Assembly: GCF_029210375.1 (NCBI RefSeq)
Contig: NZ_JARGER010000043.1
Span: forward strand, 124,001-188,000
Length of the DNA stretch: 64,000 nucleotides
Direction of reading: 5' to 3'
Source of the DNA: Nocardioides sp. YIM 152315
GTDB lineage: Bacteria; Actinomycetota; Actinomycetes; Propionibacteriales; Nocardioidaceae
The translations under genes and the position numbers were made by a program. The notes below the pieces were generated by a model, which was not told the DNA's origin, ran no database searches, and saw only the letters and a program-made list of their open reading frames with translations. Below are positions 1 to 8,268 of the stretch, one piece after another. Position 1 is the stretch's first letter; each line of letters begins with the position of its first letter.

Positions 1-225
1 CACCACCCGCGTCGCCGACTCCTCCACGACGCCGACGGTGCCGACGTCGTGGGTCTCGTCGCGCCCGTCGGTGCGGTCGACGGTGGCCAGCAGGGAGAGC
101 CGGCCCCAGTCGGTCCCGTCGACGACGAGCCGGGCCGCGGCGCCCCGGCGTGGCAGGGTCAGCGTCCAGCGTTCGGCACGGACGACGAGCTCGTCGTCGG
201 TCTCGGTGAGGGAGAGGTCAGGCAC
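1..225 (-). CDS. Unidentified N-terminal fragment (partial at window edge)
   Basis: This is the first 75 codons of a leftward gene whose remainder lies outside the window. The GTG start at 225 has an ACGGAG ribosome-binding site about 5 nt upstream and begins 15 nt after the GH1 stop codon, so it is probably the next gene of the same sugar operon. The visible residues (VPDLSLTETDDELVVRAERW and onward) look like short beta-strands of a leading beta-sandwich domain. I see no catalytic motif and do not recognise the family. Context suggests a carbohydrate-active enzyme, but this is inference only. Confidence 0.55.
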   Translation of the reverse strand, partial: MPDLSLTETDDELVVRAERWTLTLPRRGAAARLVVDGTDWGRLSLLATVDRTDGRDETHDVGTVGVVEESATRVV

Positions 226-240
226 GCGGGCTCCGTCGGA

Positions 241-1587
241 CTAGTGGGCGTGGTTGCGGATCAGCTCGGCGTAGGAGCGACCGGAGTCCTTCACGATGCG
301 CTCGCCGGTGCGGTAGTCGACGTAGGTCAGTCCCATCCGGGGCCGGTAGCCCATCGCCCACTCGAAGTTGTCCATCAGCGACCAGTGCAGGTAGCCGCGC
401 ACGTCGGCGCCGGCGTCGACCGCCGCCTCGACGGCGAGCACGTGGTCGCGCAGCAGATCGGTGCGGCGCACGTCGTGCACACGGCCGTCGTGCGTGGGCG
501 AGTCGCCGTAGATGCCGCCGTTCTCGGTGATGAACATCGGGGTGTCCGGGTAGTCCTCGTGCAGTCGCAGCAGCAGCCCGGTCAGCGACGACGGCACGAC
601 CTCCCACGACTCGTCGGTGCGGGGCACGTCGCCGCGCGGGCCGACGACCCGCCACGGGAAGGGACGTTGGGGGGTGACCTCGGCGTGTGCCATCACGCGC
701 CGCGTGTAGTAGTTGATGCCGAGCCAGTCGCTGCGACCCGCGATCGCGTCGGCGTCGCCGGCCCGGATGAAGTCGAGGGGCTCGCCCAGCGCGCGCTCGT
801 AGTGCTCCCACATGTCCTCGGGGTATCCCTTGGCGAGCAGCGGGTCGAGGAACCAGCGGTTGACGTAGCCGTCCGACCCCCGGGCGGCGGCGACGTCCTC
901 GGCCGCGTCGCTCGCGGGATCGCAGGGGAAGAGGCTGAGGGCGCAGCCGGCCTTCGCGCCCGGGTGCCGGTGCAGCACGTCGGCGGCGACGCCGTGGCCG
1001 AGCAGCACGTGGTGGGCGGCGCGCACCGACTTGCCGAGGTCGGCGACGCCCGGGGCGTGCAGACCGAGGTGGTAGCCGAGCAGCGCGATGATCCACGGCT
1101 CGTTCTGGGTCACCCACCACTCCACGCGGTCGGCCAGCCGGTCGGCGACGGCCTCGGCGTACTCCGCGAAGGCGCCGACCGACTCCCGCCCGACCCAGCC
1201 CTCGTGGCTCATCAGCGCCTGCGGCATGTCCCAGTGGTTGAGCGTGATCATCGGCGTCACGCCGATGTCGAGCAGCGCGTCGGTGAAGCGCTCGTAGTGG
1301 TCCAGCGCGCGCGTCTCGACGCGGCCGCGCCCGTCGGGCAGCACGCGCGACCAGCCGATGGAGTAGCGGTAGGCCTGCAGGCCCAGCTCCTCGATCAGCG
1401 CAACGTCGTCGCGCCACAGGCGGTAGGAGTCGCAGGCCACCGACGCGTCGCCGCCGCCCTCGATCGCGCCGGGGAGGCGGGCGAAGGCGTCCCAGACGCT
1501 CTCGCCGCGGCCGTCGACGTCGAGGCTGCCCTCGACCTGGTGGGACGAGGTGGCAGCTCCGAAGAGGAAGCCGTCCGGGAAGGGCAC
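241..1587 (-). CDS. GH1 family beta-glucosidase
   Basis: This 448-residue protein is the usual length for a single-domain (beta/alpha)8 GH1 enzyme. It would hydrolyse beta-glucosides or related beta-glycosides in the cytoplasm with retention of configuration. The acid/base glutamate lies in TQNEPW (E163) and the nucleophile in ITENG (E355). The start region FLFGAATSSHQVEG and the C-terminal SLMDNFEWAMGY are standard GH1 signatures. The start is GTG at 1587. It lies 7 nt downstream of the GH2 gene in the ABC transporter operon, so imported oligosaccharides are the likely substrates. No signal peptide is visible. Exact sugar specificity (gluco-, galacto-, manno-) cannot be read from sequence. 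Confidence 0.93.
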   Translation of the reverse strand: MPFPDGFLFGAATSSHQVEGSLDVDGRGESVWDAFARLPGAIEGGGDASVACDSYRLWRDDVALIEELGLQAYRYSIGWSRVLPDGRGRVETRALDHYERFTDALLDIGVTPMITLNHWDMPQALMSHEGWVGRESVGAFAEYAEAVADRLADRVEWWVTQNEPWIIALLGYHLGLHAPGVADLGKSVRAAHHVLLGHGVAADVLHRHPGAKAGCALSLFPCDPASDAAEDVAAARGSDGYVNRWFLDPLLAKGYPEDMWEHYERALGEPLDFIRAGDADAIAGRSDWLGINYYTRRVMAHAEVTPQRPFPWRVVGPRGDVPRTDESWEVVPSSLTGLLLRLHEDYPDTPMFITENGGIYGDSPTHDGRVHDVRRTDLLRDHVLAVEAAVDAGADVRGYLHWSLMDNFEWAMGYRPRMGLTYVDYRTGERIVKDSGRSYAELIRNHAH

Positions 1588-1594
1588 GGGTCGC

Positions 1595-4144
1595 TCACTC
1601 CTGTCCGAGGTCGAGCAGCATCGGGTCGAGGTTGAATCCCTCCAGGCGGAGGAGGGGCGGTCGGTCCCCGGTCCAGGAGATCGCGAAGCTCCGCGACTCG
1701 CCCGGCAGCAGGGGGTTGGGGTCGCCGTGCACGGCGACCAGCCCGGCGTCGTACGCCGGGCGCGCGTCGGCCAGGGTCGGCCCGACCACCAGCGGACCGG
1801 TGAGCTGGGCGACCTCGACGACGGCGCGGTCGGGACCGGTGTGGGTGACGGTGGTCGCCACCGAGGCGCGGTCGAGGTCGAGCACCGGCGACCAGTCCGG
1901 CGCGGTGGTCAGCAGCTCGACGGTCCGGTCGAGCACGGTGCCGTCGGCCGCGGTCCAGCGCGCGTCCCAGCAGAGCACCGCACCGGCCGGAGCCGAGGCG
2001 GGCGAGACCGTCGCCCGCACGGCGGGCTCGCCGACCGAGGCCAGGTCGCGCCACCGCCAGCCGTCCACGGGCTTGCCGTCGTGGTCGACGAGGAGCAGCC
2101 GCAGCGTCGACCCGGTGGCGACACCGCCGGTCGACCACAGCCACAGGTCGGCGGCGGGTGCCGCGTCCGGCCAGGCGGCGCGGTCGACGCGCAGCGTCAC
2201 GCGGTCGTCGGCGAACGCCCGCGTGACGGCGTGGTAGGCCGGCTTGGGCTCACCGAGGTGGTCGACGACCGCGGTGCACCAGGCGTTGGGGAACGACTCG
2301 GCGAGCTGCCACGGCAGCACCATCGAGCAGCGGGGCGACCGACGCCGCAACGCCTCCACGGCGTACCGGAGACCCGTGGCCTGGAGCAGCTGGCTGGCGC
2401 GCCGCACCGACGCGACGTCGGTGAGCCGGTGACCGAACGACTCCTGCACGAGCGGCTCGTTGTCCCACCACTCGCCGAGGTGGCGCATGACCGCGTTGGT
2501 GCGATCGAGCGGCCAGCGGTCGGCCTCGGGCACCAGCCGCTCGAACGAACGAGCGTTGGCCATCCCCTCGACCCCGAACTCGGTGTGGGCCAGCGAGGTC
2601 CGGGCGTCCCAGTGCGCGTGGTGGCCGTCGAGCCCCTGGTGCTCCCACGGTCCGTGCTCGTCGGCGCCGGCTCCGCTCGGCGAGCTCGGCACCCAGTGTC
2701 GGCCCGGGTCGAGCCGGGCGACCTCGTCGCGCAGCGCGGCCAGCACGGGCGAGGTCGACTCGTCGCAGGGGTGGCCGCCGTCGTCGAGCTCGTTGCCGCC
2801 GCCCCACATCAGCAGGCAGGGGTGCCGCCGGCGCGGAGGTACGACGACCCGCGCCTCCTGACGCATCATCGCGACGAAGCCGGCGTCGGTCGCCGGCGCG
2901 CTCTGGAAGCCCGAGCTCGACTGGGAGAACTCCTGCCAGACCAGCAGGCCGGCCTCGTCGCAGGCGTCGTAGAACTCCGGGGTCTCGAGCAGCCCGCCGC
3001 CCCACACGCGCAGCAGGCGGGCGCCCGACGCGGCGGCCAGCCCGACCAGGTGGCGGACCCGGTCGAGGGTGACCTCGCCGTGCAGGGCGTCGACCGGTGC
3101 CCAGTTCCAGCCGACGAGAGGGATGCGCTCCCCGTTGACCTCGACCGTGTAGGGCAGCGCGTCGGCGGGCGCACCCCGGTTGGGGAGCATCCGCACCGAC
3201 CGGAAGCCGGTCCGTCCGGACCACGCCGCCGAACCGACGCCGGGGTGGCGCAGCGTCACCGTGTAGAGGGGTTGCTCGCCGTGCCCGCGCGGCCACCACG
3301 TCCGCGGTGCGGGCACGGCGAGCTCCACTGCGATGCGGCTCTCGTCCCGAGGACGGGCCGCCACCGACTCCTCGGCCACCACCGTGCCGTCGGGGTCGGA
3401 GACCGTGCAGACCAGGAGGTCGTCGTCGTACGTCGTGCCGTCGAGCCGCGCCTCGACGCGCACCCGCCCGCGGCCGTCGTCGAGGCTCGCCGCGAGCACG
3501 ACGTCGTGGAGGTGCAGCCGCCCGACGCGCAGGCGCACCGGCCGCCAGAGGCCCTGGTGGGGCAGCCGCGGGCTGAAGTCCCACCCGTAGTTGAGTCGCG
3601 GGGCGTGCAGGCGCACGTCCTCGGTGCGGCCGACCTGCGGCACCGACGGCGGCACCGGGTCGACCACGACGGCCAAACGGTGCGGTCCGGGCCGACGCAG
3701 GAGGTCGGTCGCGTCGGCCCGGAGCTGGTGGAAGAGGCCGGACACCCGCCCGATCTCGGTGCCGTCGACGAAGACCCGGCCGCCCGGGTCCGCGCCGTCG
3801 AGCTCGACGACGACGCGGTCGTCGGGCCCGAGCGGCGGCACCTCGAGCGGGCGGCGCAGCACCCAGTGCCGGTCGGCGGTCCATTCGACGGCGCGACTGT
3901 TGCGCCCGACGTAGGGGTCGGGGACCTCGCCGGCGCGCACCAGCGACCCGACGACGGAGCCGGGCACGCGGGCGGGGTGCCAGCCGGGCGCGGCAGCGGC
4001 GGCCGTGGCCGCGTCGGCGACGTTGTTGCCGGCCGTGTTGTCGGGCTGGTGCAGCGGCTTGTCGACGTACCACTGCCAGGTCTGCCCGAGCGCCTCCCGC
4101 AGGGTCCAGCCGCCGGACAGGTCCGGGTGGGCCGCTTCGGTCAC
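1595..4144 (-). CDS. GH2 family beta-mannosidase-like glycoside hydrolase
   Basis: The 849-residue product has the GH2 layout: an N-terminal jelly-roll sugar-binding domain (about residues 1-180), an immunoglobulin-like domain, then a TIM barrel. The barrel carries VGWNWAPVDALHGEV, RVWGGGLLE and the acid/base pair N451-E452 in GGGNELDD; the glutamate in HTEFGVEG (about 522) is the probable nucleophile. RVWGGG and WGGGNE favour beta-mannosidase over beta-galactosidase. The GTG start at 4144 overlaps the TGA of the upstream permease as GTGA, so the two are translationally coupled. There is no signal peptide, so it should act on imported oligosaccharide together with the GH1 enzyme. Beta-mannosidase activity is inferred from family resemblance. 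Confidence 0.85.
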   Translation of the reverse strand: MTEAAHPDLSGGWTLREALGQTWQWYVDKPLHQPDNTAGNNVADAATAAAAAPGWHPARVPGSVVGSLVRAGEVPDPYVGRNSRAVEWTADRHWVLRRPLEVPPLGPDDRVVVELDGADPGGRVFVDGTEIGRVSGLFHQLRADATDLLRRPGPHRLAVVVDPVPPSVPQVGRTEDVRLHAPRLNYGWDFSPRLPHQGLWRPVRLRVGRLHLHDVVLAASLDDGRGRVRVEARLDGTTYDDDLLVCTVSDPDGTVVAEESVAARPRDESRIAVELAVPAPRTWWPRGHGEQPLYTVTLRHPGVGSAAWSGRTGFRSVRMLPNRGAPADALPYTVEVNGERIPLVGWNWAPVDALHGEVTLDRVRHLVGLAAASGARLLRVWGGGLLETPEFYDACDEAGLLVWQEFSQSSSGFQSAPATDAGFVAMMRQEARVVVPPRRRHPCLLMWGGGNELDDGGHPCDESTSPVLAALRDEVARLDPGRHWVPSSPSGAGADEHGPWEHQGLDGHHAHWDARTSLAHTEFGVEGMANARSFERLVPEADRWPLDRTNAVMRHLGEWWDNEPLVQESFGHRLTDVASVRRASQLLQATGLRYAVEALRRRSPRCSMVLPWQLAESFPNAWCTAVVDHLGEPKPAYHAVTRAFADDRVTLRVDRAAWPDAAPAADLWLWSTGGVATGSTLRLLLVDHDGKPVDGWRWRDLASVGEPAVRATVSPASAPAGAVLCWDARWTAADGTVLDRTVELLTTAPDWSPVLDLDRASVATTVTHTGPDRAVVEVAQLTGPLVVGPTLADARPAYDAGLVAVHGDPNPLLPGESRSFAISWTGDRPPLLRLEGFNLDPMLLDLGQE

Positions 4145-5055
4145 CCCTTGGACCCGGTGGTCGCGATGCCGTCGATGAACTGCCGCTGGCCGAGGAAGAA
4201 GAGGATGATCATCGGGATCGTCGTGATGACGCTCGCGGTCACGATGATCTCCCAGTGCCACTCACCGCCGAAGCCGAACTGGTCGACCAGCGTCTTCAGG
4301 CCGCGCGGCACCGTGAACGTGTCTTGGTCGCGCAGGTAGATCAGCGGCCGCATCAGGTCGGTCCAGGCCGCCTGGAACTCGAAGAGCAGCGTCACGATGA
4401 GCGCCGGCCTGCACAGCGGCACCGCCATCCGCCAGAAGATCGACCAGTGCCCGGCACCGTCGACCCGGGCCGCCTCGAAGACGTCGCGGGGCAGCCCGAG
4501 GAAGAACTGGCGGAGCAGGAAGACGTAGAAGGCACTGGCGAAGAGGTTCTGTGCCCACAGCGGATTGATCGTGCCGACCTGGCCCAGCGCGTCCCAGATC
4601 AGGTAGGTCGGCACCATGGTCACCGCCCCGGGCAGCATCATCGTCGCCAGCAGCAGCGCGAACAGCGCGTTGCGTCCGCGGAACCGGTAGTAGCTGAAGC
4701 CCCACGCCACCATCGCGCTGCTGATCGTGACCGTGACTGCCGCGAGCACCGTCACGATGACGGAGTTCATCATCCACAGACCGAGCGGCGCCTCGTTCCA
4801 CACGTCGACGTAGTTGTCGAAGGTGAACGTCTGCGGGATCAGCTTGTTGTCGAACACCTCGCCGCGCGGCTTGAACGACGCGCTCAGCAGCCAGACGAAC
4901 GGGTAGATGAAGACGATCGTGAAGGCGACCAGGCCGGCCCAGGCCAGCAGCATCTTCACCGTGATCCGGTGCGGCTGTCGCGGCGGCTTCGACGGCCCCG
5001 GGACGACGGCGCCCTGCGCGATCGTCTCGGCCTCGGGGGCGCGGGTGGCGCTCAC
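4141..5055 (-). CDS. Carbohydrate ABC transporter permease, MalG type
   Basis: This 304-residue inner-membrane permease forms one half of the sugar channel. It has an N-terminal cytoplasmic tail, then about six hydrophobic segments starting with MLLAWAGLVAFTIVFIYPFV. The EAA loop that contacts the ATPase is EAARVDGAGHWSIFWRMAVP in the second half of the protein. The GTG start at 5055 overlaps the TGA of the partner permease (GTGA). No ATPase is encoded in the operon, as is common for actinobacterial MalFG-type importers that share an MsiK-like ATPase encoded elsewhere; that partner is inferred. Confidence 0.92.
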   Translation of the reverse strand: MSATRAPEAETIAQGAVVPGPSKPPRQPHRITVKMLLAWAGLVAFTIVFIYPFVWLLSASFKPRGEVFDNKLIPQTFTFDNYVDVWNEAPLGLWMMNSVIVTVLAAVTVTISSAMVAWGFSYYRFRGRNALFALLLATMMLPGAVTMVPTYLIWDALGQVGTINPLWAQNLFASAFYVFLLRQFFLGLPRDVFEAARVDGAGHWSIFWRMAVPLCRPALIVTLLFEFQAAWTDLMRPLIYLRDQDTFTVPRGLKTLVDQFGFGGEWHWEIIVTASVITTIPMIILFFLGQRQFIDGIATTGSKG

Positions 5056-6026
5056 GTGTTGTCACCGCCCTCGTAGTAGACGAACTTCTTGCTGCCCCAG
5101 AACTGCAGCGCCGTCACGACCATGACGATCACGAACATCAGCCAGGCCAGGGCCGAGGCGTAGCCCATCTGGAGGAACTCGAAGGCCTGCTGGAAGAGGT
5201 AGATCGCGTAGAACAGCGCGGCGTCGTTGCTGTACGTCGAGTTGCCGGCCCCGAAGAAGGCCGTGTAGGCCTCGGTGAAGGACTGCAGCGAGTCGATGGT
5301 GTTGATGATGACCACGAAGAAGATCGCCGGGCTGATCATCGGCACCGTGATCCGCCAGAAGCGCTGCCACGGGCTCGCGCCGTCGACCATCGCGGAGTCG
5401 TAGAGCTCCTGAGGCACGTTCTGCAGCGCCGCCAGGAAGATGATGATCGTGGCACCGATGGTCCACAGGCTCATCAGCACCAGGCCGGGCTTGACCCAGT
5501 TCGGGTCGGTGGTCCAGGCCGGACCGTTGATGCCGAAGATCCCGAGGAACTCGTTGATCAGGCCCTGCTGTCCGTTGAAGAGCAGCAGCAGGAGCACGCC
5601 GATCGCGACGGGGGGCGTCATCTTCGGCAGGAAGAACGCGGTGCGGAAGAAGCCGGTCGCGCGTGCCGCCTGCTTGAGCAGCGTCGCCAGCGCGAGGGAG
5701 ACGATCACCTTCGCCGGCACCGACATCAGCGTGAAGACGAACGTGTTGCGCAGCGCCAGGCGGACCTTGTCGTCCTCGAGCATCTCCCGGTAGTTGTCCA
5801 GCCCGACGTACGTCGGCGGGTTGATGACGTCGTAGTCGGTGAAGGACAGGTAGGCGCTGTAGATCACCGGCCAGAGCGTGAAGACCAGGAACCCGATGAT
5901 CCACGGACTGATGAACAGCAGCGCGGCTCGGGTGTCGGAGCGCTGCTGCGGGCTCGAGCGGCGGCGGCCCCGCCGCGGAGACCGCGAGGTCTCCGCGACG
6001 GGAGCGTCCAGCTGGGCTGACGACAT
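5052..6026 (-). CDS. Carbohydrate ABC transporter permease, MalF type
   Basis: This 324-residue membrane protein is the MalF-like partner of the adjacent MalG-type permease. The first about 35 residues are basic and serine-rich (MSSAQLDAPVAETSRSPRRG), followed by six hydrophobic segments beginning AALLFISPWIIGFLVFTLWP. The EAA-like loop reads YDSAMVDGASPWQRFWRITV. The ATG at 6026 follows an AAGGAAG ribosome-binding site by about 5 nt. It lies 42 nt downstream of the binding-protein gene, giving the order binding protein, MalF, MalG, GH2, GH1. Confidence 0.92.
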   Translation of the reverse strand: MSSAQLDAPVAETSRSPRRGRRRSSPQQRSDTRAALLFISPWIIGFLVFTLWPVIYSAYLSFTDYDVINPPTYVGLDNYREMLEDDKVRLALRNTFVFTLMSVPAKVIVSLALATLLKQAARATGFFRTAFFLPKMTPPVAIGVLLLLLFNGQQGLINEFLGIFGINGPAWTTDPNWVKPGLVLMSLWTIGATIIIFLAALQNVPQELYDSAMVDGASPWQRFWRITVPMISPAIFFVVIINTIDSLQSFTEAYTAFFGAGNSTYSNDAALFYAIYLFQQAFEFLQMGYASALAWLMFVIVMVVTALQFWGSKKFVYYEGGDNT

Positions 6027-6068
6027 GTCTTCCTTCTCAGTCGCTCATCCGGGTGATGGGGCGACGAC

Positions 6069-7448
6069 CTACTCGTCGTCCCACTTGCCCCAGGCCTCGT
6101 CGAGGGCCGACTGGGCCTCGTCCTGCGCCTGGTCGAGCGCCTCCTGCGGGTCCTGCTGACCGTTGAGTACCCGGTTGACCGCGTCCTGCCACGCGGTCTT
6201 GAACTCCGCGTCGGCCGGGTTGGCCGGCAGCGCGAACGTGTGGTCGTTGGCCGCGTACATCGCCTCGACGCCCGTCTTCCACGGGTCCTCGTTCGCGGTG
6301 GTCATGGCCTGGATCTCGGCGTCCGCCTCGTCGTTGCCGGTGAGCACGCCCGTGAACGGCTTCTTGTCCTTGTTGCGCAGGTCGAGCCGGGCCTGGGCCG
6401 CGGCCTTCCAGGTGTCGACCGTCGTCATCTCCTTGGCGAAGCGGCACGCGGCGCCCGGGTTCGGCGAGCCCTTCGGGATCGCCCAGGCCGAGCCGGAGGA
6501 GAACGCGATCGGGTTGTTGTCGCGGTCCATCACCGTCGAGTAGGCCATCGGCGCGTCCGGCGAGACGTCGTTGACGACGTTGAGGTACCACTGCTCCATC
6601 GGCATCGCACCGAGGACGTCAGTGGCGAACTGGTTGCCCTCGCCGAAGAAGTCGGCCGAGTCGCGGTAGGCCTTCACCTTGGCGAAGCCGCCCTGCTCGT
6701 CGTAGATGCCGACGGCCCAGGTCAGCGCCTCGACGACCGCGGGGTCGTTGAGCTGGGCGGTGCGACCGTCCTCGGAGAGGATGTCGACGCCGTTGGCGTG
6801 CGCCCACAGCGGCAGGAACTCGGGCAGCTTGCTGTCGTAGCCGATGATCTTCAGCTTGCCGCCGGGAGCCGAGTACATCTTCTTGGCCGCCGCCGTCACC
6901 GCGTCCCAGTCGTGGCCGTCGACGTCGGCGACCGTCAGCCCGGCCTGGTCGAGCAGCTTCTGGTTGGCCTGGGTGAGCTGGACCTGGTTGAACTCCGGGA
7001 TGCCGTAGATCTCGTCGTCGAAGGTGACCTGCGACAGCGCGGAGTCGTCGTACTGGTCGGTGTCGATGCCCTCGCCGTCGATGCAGTCGGAGAGGGGGAG
7101 GATCGCGCCGCGGCTGGCGAAGGTGCCGATCTGGTCGCGGTTGGCGTAGACGAGGTCAGGCGCATCGCCGGAGGCGACCGAGGCCAGGAATGCCTGGATG
7201 TCCAGGTCGCCCTCGACCAGCTTGACCTTGGCGCCGCCGAGCGCCTCCTCGGCGACGTCCATGCGGGTGGTGGCGATCTCGTCACCGGCGCCGAAGCCCA
7301 TCGCGGTGATGCTGCCGCTGTAGCTCTTGTCGGGGTCGAAGCTGCTGGCCAACGTGTCGTCGCTGTCGTCGCTGGTTCCCGACGCACAGGCGGAGAGGGC
7401 GAGCAACGCCAGGGACGCCACCGAGGCAGCGGCAAGACGACTCTTCAT
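6069..7448 (-). CDS. Extracellular sugar-binding lipoprotein of the ABC importer
   Basis: The 459-residue protein is a family 1 (MalE-like) solute-binding protein. It starts with the lipoprotein signal MKSRLAAASVASLALLALSA followed by the lipobox cysteine (LSAC at about 22), so it should be tethered to the outer face of the membrane. The ATG at 7448 has a GGAGGAA ribosome-binding site 7 nt upstream. Recognisable stretches are SGDAPDLVYANRDQIG and YGIPEFNQVQLT. It is the first gene of the operon, behind a LacI-type operator. The sugar bound is unknown; the downstream GH2 and GH1 genes suggest beta-linked oligosaccharides. Confidence 0.9.
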   Translation of the reverse strand: MKSRLAAASVASLALLALSACASGTSDDSDDTLASSFDPDKSYSGSITAMGFGAGDEIATTRMDVAEEALGGAKVKLVEGDLDIQAFLASVASGDAPDLVYANRDQIGTFASRGAILPLSDCIDGEGIDTDQYDDSALSQVTFDDEIYGIPEFNQVQLTQANQKLLDQAGLTVADVDGHDWDAVTAAAKKMYSAPGGKLKIIGYDSKLPEFLPLWAHANGVDILSEDGRTAQLNDPAVVEALTWAVGIYDEQGGFAKVKAYRDSADFFGEGNQFATDVLGAMPMEQWYLNVVNDVSPDAPMAYSTVMDRDNNPIAFSSGSAWAIPKGSPNPGAACRFAKEMTTVDTWKAAAQARLDLRNKDKKPFTGVLTGNDEADAEIQAMTTANEDPWKTGVEAMYAANDHTFALPANPADAEFKTAWQDAVNRVLNGQQDPQEALDQAQDEAQSALDEAWGKWDDE

Positions 7449-7534
7449 GGGACCGTTCCTCCGGAGGGGTGAGAGGCGCGTTCCGCGCGCCGATTCAGGG
7501 TGCCTCGGTGTGGGCTGCGTGACCGCCATCACTG

Positions 7535-7583
7535 TGGCATCGATTCCATGTGAGAACGTACCCACACCCTCAGTGACGGTCAA
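7535..7583 (-). promoter_or_regulatory. Promoter with LacI-type operator for the ABC/GH2/GH1 operon
   Basis: On the minus strand a -35 box TTGACC (7583-7578) is separated by 17 nt from a -10 box TACGTT (7560-7555). Directly downstream, over the expected transcription start, lies the near-palindrome TGGCATCGATTCCA (7535-7548), which has the central CG and TGG/CCA edges typical of LacI-family operators. The -35 box lies inside the last codons of the racemase-like gene. No LacI-type regulator is encoded in the window. Confidence 0.6.
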
Positions 7584-8268
7584 CACTTTCCGCGGAACTT
7601 GTTCCCAGACCGTGACGAACGACCTCGACGAAGCGCCGCGCGCCCGTCGACACGGACTCGAGGACCGGGACGTCGAGGGCCGCCGCGTCCCCGAGCGCGG
7701 CCGCCATCGACGCCTGGGCGAGCACGACGACGTCGGCGCCACCGACCGCGGACCGCACCGCGTCGGCCACGAGAGCGTCGTGCCGGGCGAGGTCGCCGGC
7801 TCCGCGCGCGACCGCGGCGCCCGCGACGACCTCGGCGGTGACCGTGACCGCCTCGTGCCGGGCGGCCATCCGCTGCAGCAGCCGCTCGGTGGGGCCCAGC
7901 GTCGACCAGAGCGTGGCGAGGACGGCGACGCGGCCGCCGGCCGCGGCCGCGGTGCGCACCGCCTCCTCGGCCATCGCCTCGTCGACGCGGACCACGGGCA
8001 CGCCGACGTCCGCACCGACCGCCTCGGCGGCCTCGCCGATCGAGGAGCAGGTGACCAGCACGGCCTCCGCACCGCCCCCGACGAGGTGACGCACGTGGGT
8101 GCGCACGCGGTCCCGGACCACCTCGTCGACCCCGACGTCGATCGCGCGGGCGAGCAGCGACGGGTCGGCGACGTGGGTGAGCACGAGCCCCGGCTCGAGC
8201 CCCGTGAGACGGCCCTGGAAAGTGTCCGCCAGGGCGGGGACGGTGTGGAGCAGACCGGCGGCGGTCAC
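7570..8268 (-). CDS. Aspartate/glutamate racemase-superfamily protein
   Basis: This 232-residue protein has the two-lobed Asp/Glu/hydantoin racemase fold signatures. The first-lobe cysteine is present in VLVTCSSIGEAA, but the position where the second catalytic cysteine normally sits reads VVVLAQASMAAAL with no cysteine. A canonical two-base racemisation is therefore doubtful, and it may be a decarboxylase, isomerase or lyase of the same fold. The GTG start at 8268 overlaps the aldolase stop as GTGA. It is the last gene of the kinase-aldolase operon, so it probably acts on a sugar-derived acid or aldehyde; that role is inference. Confidence 0.75.
   Translation of the reverse strand: MTAAGLLHTVPALADTFQGRLTGLEPGLVLTHVADPSLLARAIDVGVDEVVRDRVRTHVRHLVGGGAEAVLVTCSSIGEAAEAVGADVGVPVVRVDEAMAEEAVRTAAAAGGRVAVLATLWSTLGPTERLLQRMAARHEAVTVTAEVVAGAAVARGAGDLARHDALVADAVRSAVGGADVVVLAQASMAAALGDAAALDVPVLESVSTGARRFVEVVRHGLGTSSAESVDRH

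Noticed and set aside
49-4339. Long rightward open frames over the leftward sugar operon
   Set aside because: They are antisense shadows produced by high GC; the leftward frames have full family motifs.
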